Assembly (NCBI GenBank): GCA_028284845.1 | Contig: JANQQY010000011.1 | Coordinates: 1 to 11,136 of the forward strand | Direction: 5' to 3' | DNA: 11,136 nucleotides | Source: Spirochaetales bacterium | GTDB taxonomy: Bacteria > Spirochaetota > Spirochaetia > DSM-27196 > SLST01 | Shown here: positions 6,707-11,136 of the stretch, one piece after another | How positions within the stretch are numbered: position 1 is the first letter of the stretch | Layout of the letters: every line of letters begins with the position of its first letter | The notes under the pieces: model-generated | The model's input: the letters and a program-made list of their open reading frames with translations, nothing else | Databases searched by the model: none | Told to the model about the DNA's origin: nothing | Position numbers and translations under genes: made by a program

Positions 6707-9457
6707 ATGCTCCAAAAGGTGATCGATACGCTCTTTGGCTCAAAGAACGAGGCCGACCTGAAGGCACTGCTGCCGCTCTTGCACGAAGTAAACGCGCGGG
6801 AGGACTGGGCCGCCGCACTTCCGGAGCAGAGGTTCCACGAACAGACAGAGTCGTTCCGAGAGCGAGTCCGCGAGGGCGAAGGCCTTGACTCGATCCTTCC
6901 GGATGCTTTTGCGATGGTACGGGAGGCGGCGCGACGGACGCTCGGTGAACGGCTCTACGATGTGCAGATTCTGGGCGGCATCGTTCTCCATCAGGGCAAG
7001 ATCATGGAGATGAAGACCGGCGAGGGGAAGACCGTTTCGAGTGTGACGGCAGCCTACCTGAACAGCCTCGAGGGCAAAGGCGTCCATGTGATCACGGTCA
7101 ACGACTATCTGGCCGAACGTGACGCCGATTGGATGCGACCGGTCTACGATTACCTCGGTGTGAGTGTCGGCGTGATCTTGGCCAACATGGACAACGAGGC
7201 ACGCAAAGAGGCGTACCAGAAAGACATCACCTACGGAACGAACAACGAGTTCGGCTTCGATTACCTCCGTGACAATATGCGATTCGACTCCGGCCGCAAG
7301 GTCCAAACGGGCCACAACTACTGCATCGTGGACGAGATCGACTCGATTCTGGTGGATGAGGCCCGAACACCACTGATCATCTCCGGGCCGGCTGAGGACG
7401 ACACGCGGAAGTATGCGGGCGTGAACAAGGTCGTCGGGCAGTTGATCGAGTGCGCCAAGGATCCTGAGACGGGTGACTATCCGGAAGAGCCGGAGGGGGA
7501 TTACAAGGCGGATGAAAAGGGAAAGAAGGTCTCTTTCACCGAAGAAGGCCTCCGTCACCTGGAGGAGCTCCTTCAGCGCAGTCGGACGATCACCGGGAGC
7601 CTCTTCGAGAACGAGAACTTTGAGAACATCCATCTGGCGACGCAGGCTGTGCGGGCGCACAAGCTCTTTCATAAAGATCAGCAATACGTCGTCGCGGAAG
7701 GAAAGGTTGAGATCGTAGATGAGTTCACCGGCCGCATCCTGCACGGCAGGCGCTATTCCGACGGTCTGCACCAGGCGATCGAGGCAAAGGAGGGCATTCG
7801 GATCGCCGAACGCAATCGAACGCTCGCCACGATCACCTTTCAGAACTTCTTCCGCATGTACAGCAAGATCGCCGGCATGACGGGAACGGCCGAGACGGAG
7901 GCGAAGGAGTTCGGCAAGATCTACGGTCTCGATGTCGTCGTTATCCCAACCAACCGCCCGGTCGCACGAATGGACCAGGACGACGTCATCTACGTTGATG
8001 CGCGCCAGAAGTACGAGGCGATCGCAGACGAGATCGAGCGGCTTCACGAGAAGGGACAGCCGGTTCTCGTGGGAACCGTCTCAATCGAGCGATCAGAGCT
8101 CATCTCGGCCGTCTTGAAGAAACGAGGGGTACGTCACGAGATCCTCAACGCCAAGAACCACGCGCGCGAGGCACTGATCATTGCCGAAGCCGGCGCGAAG
8201 GGTAGCGTTACGATTGCCACAAACATGGCGGGCCGCGGTACCGACATCAAATTGGGCGGTAACCCGGAGTTCCGTGCGCGAAGACAGGTGGGGACCGAGG
8301 CGACTCAAGATGAATTCCTCGCCGCCTACGAGGCGGAGCGAGAGGCGTGGCGATCCGACTACGAAGAGATCCAATCGCTCGGCGGCCTCTACGTCCTTGG
8401 GACGGAACGGCACGAGTCGCGTCGGATCGATAATCAGCTTCGCGGACGCTCCGGTAGGCAGGGCGATCCCGGCGAGAGCCGATTCTTCCTCTCCATGGAC
8501 GACGACCTGATGCGTCTCTTTGGTAAGGGAGGCGCGAACCTCAAGGCGATCATGACACGCGGCCTTCCCGAGGGAGAGCCTCTCAATCACCCCATCATCA
8601 ATCGCAGCATCGAGCGCGCACAGACTCGAGTGGAAGAGCGAAACTTCGACATTCGCAAGCATCTCCTCGAGTACGACGACGTTCTCAATGAACAACGAAA
8701 GTACATCTACGACCAGCGTGATGCGATTCTCAGTGATGACGCACTCAAAGAGCGAGTGCTCACGACCGCCGGTGAGCTGATGGGTGACTCTCTTGACGAG
8801 GTCGCAGAGGGATCGGACGCCACGCCGGCGCGCATCGCTGAGTTTTTTGACTTCCTCCGTGACACGCTCTTCTACACGCCGTCGGTTGATCCATCGGAGC
8901 TGACCGGCAAGACGGGATCTGAGATTGAGAAGGTGCTCGTGGATGAGATGCGTGCCGATGTCGTTGAGAAGGAAGGCATCATTGGTGCTCCGCAGCTCAA
9001 TCTTGCCATCCGATACGAGTATCTGCGAAACATCGACGCACGCTGGCAAGACCACCTTGAGAACCTTGAAGCGCTCCGAGAAGCGGTCTACCTGCGATCG
9101 TACGCCCAGAAGAACCCCCTTCTCGAGTACAAGCTTGAAGGCTTTGAGATCTTTGATGAGCTCTTGTTGACGATTCGGACCTCTGTTGCGCGGAAGCTCC
9201 TCGCGGTAAAGGCCGAAGGCTTCAAAGCGCGACTCCAGCAGCCGACCGCGGCTCGCGGTTCGGAGCAGCACTCAAACGTCTCGGCATTTGGAGGTCTCTC
9301 AAGGCCGGCGAGTGGCCAACGCCCAAGCAGACCGGCGCCCTCCGCGGCCTCTCAACCCCAACAGCAGCAGGTTCAACGCTCCCTGCCCAAGGTCGGCCGA
9401 AACGATCCCTGTCCCTGTGGTAGCGGCAAGAAGTACAAGTACTGCCACGGGAAGTAG
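6707..9457 (+). CDS. secA: Preprotein translocase ATPase SecA
   Basis: SecA is the ATPase that drives unfolded secretory proteins through SecYEG at the inner membrane. The 916 residues cover the whole family length. Walker A is MKTGEGKT (102-109) and Walker B is VDEID (208-212, commonly DEVD), followed by SILVDEARTPLIISG. The preprotein-binding region follows, then GMTGTAETEAKEF, NMAGRGTDIKLGG (506-518), QLRGRSGRQGDPG (577-589) and the helical scaffold/wing region. A Gln-, Pro- and Ser-rich linker leads to the C-terminal SEC-C zinc motif CPCGSGKKYKYCHG (902-915; Cys902, Cys904, Cys913, His914), which binds SecB or ribosomes in other bacteria. ATG 6707 is chosen because MLQKVIDTLFG aligns with the usual SecA N terminus; the frame stays open upstream to 6398, but that stretch lies over the lipoprotein gene. 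It is divergent from the lipoprotein unit and convergent with the M23 gene. Confidence 0.98.
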   Translation: MLQKVIDTLFGSKNEADLKALLPLLHEVNAREDWAAALPEQRFHEQTESFRERVREGEGLDSILPDAFAMVREAARRTLGERLYDVQILGGIVLHQGKIMEMKTGEGKTVSSVTAAYLNSLEGKGVHVITVNDYLAERDADWMRPVYDYLGVSVGVILANMDNEARKEAYQKDITYGTNNEFGFDYLRDNMRFDSGRKVQTGHNYCIVDEIDSILVDEARTPLIISGPAEDDTRKYAGVNKVVGQLIECAKDPETGDYPEEPEGDYKADEKGKKVSFTEEGLRHLEELLQRSRTITGSLFENENFENIHLATQAVRAHKLFHKDQQYVVAEGKVEIVDEFTGRILHGRRYSDGLHQAIEAKEGIRIAERNRTLATITFQNFFRMYSKIAGMTGTAETEAKEFGKIYGLDVVVIPTNRPVARMDQDDVIYVDARQKYEAIADEIERLHEKGQPVLVGTVSIERSELISAVLKKRGVRHEILNAKNHAREALIIAEAGAKGSVTIATNMAGRGTDIKLGGNPEFRARRQVGTEATQDEFLAAYEAEREAWRSDYEEIQSLGGLYVLGTERHESRRIDNQLRGRSGRQGDPGESRFFLSMDDDLMRLFGKGGANLKAIMTRGLPEGEPLNHPIINRSIERAQTRVEERNFDIRKHLLEYDDVLNEQRKYIYDQRDAILSDDALKERVLTTAGELMGDSLDEVAEGSDATPARIAEFFDFLRDTLFYTPSVDPSELTGKTGSEIEKVLVDEMRADVVEKEGIIGAPQLNLAIRYEYLRNIDARWQDHLENLEALREAVYLRSYAQKNPLLEYKLEGFEIFDELLLTIRTSVARKLLAVKAEGFKARLQQPTAARGSEQHSNVSAFGGLSRPASGQRPSRPAPSAASQPQQQQVQRSLPKVGRNDPCPCGSGKKYKYCHGK

Positions 9458-9467
9458 CCGCGGCTAC
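9454..9467. repeat. Perfect 14-bp palindrome spanning both convergent stop codons
   Basis: GTAGCCGCGGCTAC is its own reverse complement. It contains the TAG of secA (9455-9457) and the TAG of the M23 gene (9466-9464), with only six bases between the genes. As RNA it could form a five-pair stem with a CGCG loop in either transcript. No T-run follows on either strand, so a classical intrinsic terminator is not supported. Confidence 0.6.
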
Positions 9468-10714
9468 CGGTTACGCGGCGGGAGGTAGAGCATCGGGTCG
9501 ACCGCTCGCCCATCCCGTATCACGGCGAAGTGGAGATGCGGCCCGGTGCTTCGTCCTGTGTTTCCCATCCGCCCGATTGGGGTTGACGTCCCGACCAACT
9601 GACCGACTCTCACGTTGTACGACTGGAGGTGTGAGTAGAGGGTTCGGAACCCATCTCCGTGGTCGATGATCACGACGTTTCCGTACGTTGTCGTGTTTGG
9701 ATCGACCCAATCCACGCGCCCCGGTCGAGCCGCGTAAATCGGAGTCCCCACGGCGTTGGCAAGATCGATCGCGGAGTGCATCCGCCACTGTCCCGTGATC
9801 GGATCGGATCGCATTCCGTAGCCGGACGTAAACCGGAAGCTTCGAACCGGCCAGTCAAAGAGTTCGCCAATCGCCAGCAGGTACTGGTCGGTGTCCATCT
9901 CCGCGCCGGGCACGAAGAGTGTCTCGCCTACGGAGAGGACGCTCGTGCGAAGGGCGTTTGCGTCAAGGATGGGTGCCATAGGAACGCCGTAGACCGAGGC
10001 GATGGACGAGACCGAGTCGCCGGGTTGGACGACGTGGAACTGGCCGTCACGGTCCGGGATAGAGAGAACGGTTCCGGGTAGGAGCCGGCGGACGTTGTCC
10101 ACGGCGTTTGCCGACAGAATGGTGCCCTGCAGGAGACCGTACCGGACAGCAATCCCGGATATGGTGTCACCAATGCGAATCACATGTTCCACGGGATTGA
10201 GTTTCTGGAAGTCGCGCGGATCAAGACTCAATGGCTGACCGTTCGTCACCTCGGCCACCGGTGACGAGGCGATCGCGACATCTGAGGCGGAGTGACTGGG
10301 GAGCGCAAATCCATTCTGATAGGCGTAGAACGAGAAAAAGTCGAGCGGCGCAAAAAGGAGTGCGGCAACAATGATCGCCACCGGCACCGATATCAGGGCG
10401 GGTAGCGTCATAGGGCTCACCCTGATGCGAGCACCACCGGCGCGACGAACCCGCTGAGATGCGCGTCGCCATCCCGTGCTGATTGTCTGGCGCGGAGCCT
10501 CAAGGAGCCTTCGCCGTCGGCTCTTTTGCTGCGGCAACCGCAGCACAGTTGTACGGCCCGGCGCCTTTGGGAGGCGCGGCTCCCGCGAAGGCGCCGCAGC
10601 TGCCGATCTCACATCGGCACCCACTTCAAATCTCTTTGCCGTGGCTCCGCTTCGGGATCGTGAGCGGGTGAGTACAGATTGATCCTCGATGATTCCGCGC
10701 ATTCTACTATGCAT
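9464..10714 (-). CDS. Membrane-anchored LysM/M23 peptidase (cell-wall endopeptidase)
   Basis: This M23 (LytM-type) zinc endopeptidase probably cuts peptidoglycan cross-links in the periplasm. Counting from ATG 10714 (416 residues), the order is: an arginine-rich cytoplasmic segment (1-100), one transmembrane helix near 104-131, two LysM peptidoglycan-binding repeats (about 177-219 and 227-269), and the M23 domain (about 294-409). The zinc and catalytic residues are intact: His313 and Asp317 in HSAID, His362 in YSHL, and His393/His395 in GPHLHF. The family usually has Gly in HxGID; here it is Ala. An active enzyme is therefore expected, not a LytM-type activator lacking metal ligands. The start is uncertain: 10714 and 10702 lack a Shine-Dalgarno, whereas ATG 10411, preceded by GGGTGAG, would begin right at the helix. 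The gene is divergent from the transpeptidase gene, which fits a shared cell-wall role. Confidence 0.9.
   Translation of the reverse strand: MHSRMRGIIEDQSVLTRSRSRSGATAKRFEVGADVRSAAAAPSREPRLPKAPGRTTVLRLPQQKSRRRRLLEAPRQTISTGWRRASQRVRRAGGARIRVSPMTLPALISVPVAIIVAALLFAPLDFFSFYAYQNGFALPSHSASDVAIASSPVAEVTNGQPLSLDPRDFQKLNPVEHVIRIGDTISGIAVRYGLLQGTILSANAVDNVRRLLPGTVLSIPDRDGQFHVVQPGDSVSSIASVYGVPMAPILDANALRTSVLSVGETLFVPGAEMDTDQYLLAIGELFDWPVRSFRFTSGYGMRSDPITGQWRMHSAIDLANAVGTPIYAARPGRVDWVDPNTTTYGNVVIIDHGDGFRTLYSHLQSYNVRVGQLVGTSTPIGRMGNTGRSTGPHLHFAVIRDGRAVDPMLYLPPRNR
10505..10545. repeat. Two adjacent short hairpins
   Basis: GAGCC (10505-10509) pairs with GGCTC (10519-10523) across a nine-base loop. TGCTGCGG (10527-10534) pairs perfectly with CCGCAGCA (10538-10545) across the three-base loop CAA, giving an eight-pair stem. 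Both lie within the arginine-rich 5' section of the M23 gene. No T-run follows a stem on either strand, so they do not look like terminators. Confidence 0.5.
10559..10596. repeat. Long GC-rich hairpin with nine-pair outer and five-pair inner stem
   Basis: CGGCGCCTT (10559-10567) pairs perfectly with AAGGCGCCG (10588-10596). Inside, GGGAG (10569-10573) pairs with CTCCC (10580-10584) across a six-base loop, leaving one base unpaired on the left and three on the right. It is the third hairpin within 92 bases and lies in the 5' section of the M23 gene, whose reading frame remains open through it. A repeated palindromic element or an mRNA structure are both possible. Confidence 0.55.
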
Positions 10715-10715
10715 A

Positions 10716-10744
10716 TCGACAAGTCGAGGGGCGGTTGTTATAGT
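10716..10744 (+). promoter_or_regulatory. Promoter of the FtsI/PBP2-type transpeptidase gene
   Basis: TCGACA (10716-10721, five of six) is followed after 17 bases by TATAGT (10739-10744, five of six), the best sigma-70 match in the window. Transcription would start near 10751, leaving about 13 bases before GTG 10764, with no Shine-Dalgarno. On the minus strand TATAAC (10742-10737) overlaps this -10 and might serve the M23 gene, but it lacks a recognisable -35. Confidence 0.6.
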
Positions 10745-10763
10745 CCGTGCAAGACTGACGCCT

Positions 10764-11136
10764 GTGCTGCACGACACTGACTCTCAACAGGCTCCACAAC
10801 CCGCTCGTGGCCGATTCTACACTGTCTTTGTCGTCATCGCGATTGCTCTTGTTCTGATTCTCGTTCGCTACGGAACCATCATGCTTGGTGCCGGCGGTGA
10901 ATCGGTGGGCCAGCAGACCACCGCGAGCGAACGCGGTCCAATCCTCGATCGGTACGGCCGGATCCTCGCCATTCAGACCGACCTTGAGACGATCTGGGCC
11001 TGGCGCCCTGAGGTGGAGGATCCTGCCCAAACCGCCCTCGAGCTCACAACCATCGTCGATATGGAACCGGCCGAGATCGAACGACGGCTCACCGGGCCGA
11101 CCGGCTCCGCAACGATCAAGAGGACCGTCTCACCGG
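10764..11136 (+). CDS. FtsI/PBP2-type peptidoglycan D,D-transpeptidase, N-terminal 124 codons (3' end outside window)
   Basis: This is the start of a class B penicillin-binding protein, which cross-links peptidoglycan in the periplasm during division or elongation. It has a short polar cytoplasmic tail (1-17), one membrane anchor at about 18-41 (FYTVFVVIAIALVLILVRYG) and then the hallmark ERGPILDRYGRILA (56-69) that opens the PBP dimerisation domain. The transpeptidase domain and its SxxK serine are beyond the window, so FtsI and PBP2 cannot be told apart. The start is the GTG at 10764, the first start codon in frame after the predicted transcription start; no Shine-Dalgarno precedes it. The gene is divergent from the M23 peptidase gene, only about 50 bases away, pairing a cross-link maker with a cross-link cutter. 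Confidence 0.87.
   Translation, partial: MLHDTDSQQAPQPARGRFYTVFVVIAIALVLILVRYGTIMLGAGGESVGQQTTASERGPILDRYGRILAIQTDLETIWAWRPEVEDPAQTALELTTIVDMEPAEIERRLTGPTGSATIKRTVSP

Noticed and set aside
6740..9271. Two long open frames antisense to secA (6740-8047 and 8093-9271)
   Set aside because: They mirror the coding frame of secA, show no recognisable domain or good ribosome site, and secA is certain by motif.
10505..10545. Intrinsic terminator
   Set aside because: The stems lack a following T-run in either direction; the TTTT at 10524-10527 precedes the stem on the plus strand.
1..11136. CRISPR arrays, tRNA, rRNA, prophage or defence systems
   Set aside because: Nearly the whole window is coding for housekeeping-type proteins; no regularly spaced repeats, RNA-gene signatures or mobile-element genes are visible. 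The MrfA-like helicase alone is a DNA repair protein and has no defence partner in view.

Overview
The window looks like ordinary core chromosome of a moderately GC-rich, double-membrane bacterium. I see no phage, insertion sequence, CRISPR array, tRNA or rRNA. A Spirochaetota-like origin is my best guess. It rests on overall protein character (a propeller-like lipoprotein, an M23 peptidase with a long basic cytoplasmic tail, and SecA and FtsI style), not on any decisive marker, so confidence is moderate to low. Genes are packed tightly: convergent pairs share or nearly share stop codons, and several same-strand genes have zero spacing or overlap.

Layout from left to right. (1) 1-1171, minus strand: the first 390 codons of an MrfA/YprA-type DEAD/DEAH helicase, cut by the window edge. 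(2) 1266-2549, plus strand: glgC, ADP-glucose pyrophosphorylase of the cyanobacterial/plant-like type. (3) 2546-6631, minus strand: a five-gene unit transcribed leftward, in the order lipoprotein, nnr (NAD(P)H-hydrate repair), a one-helix membrane protein, a four-helix membrane protein, and a Nudix hydrolase. (4) 6707-9457, plus strand: secA with a complete C-terminal zinc-binding motif. (5) 9464-10714, minus strand: a membrane-anchored LysM/M23 peptidase with a structured, arginine-rich 5' section. (6) 10764-11136, plus strand: the start of an FtsI/PBP2-type transpeptidase that runs off the right edge.

Functionally the window combines cell-envelope biogenesis (SecA, M23 peptidase, transpeptidase, lipoprotein), metabolite and nucleotide damage control (Nnr, Nudix), DNA repair (helicase) and glycogen synthesis (GlgC). 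The most notable non-coding signal is at the promoters. glgC and secA share the ten bases TTGACCGCTC at the -35 position. In both, a -10-like hexamer ends exactly six bases before the start codon and no Shine-Dalgarno is visible. The lipoprotein gene divergent from secA has a perfect TTGACA and an equally short leader. Together these point to leaderless or near-leaderless transcripts for the first genes of these units, while two internal genes, and the helicase, have good Shine-Dalgarno sequences. I found no clearly new multi-gene system; the lipoprotein-Nnr-membrane protein-Nudix unit is the best candidate for an under-described association.
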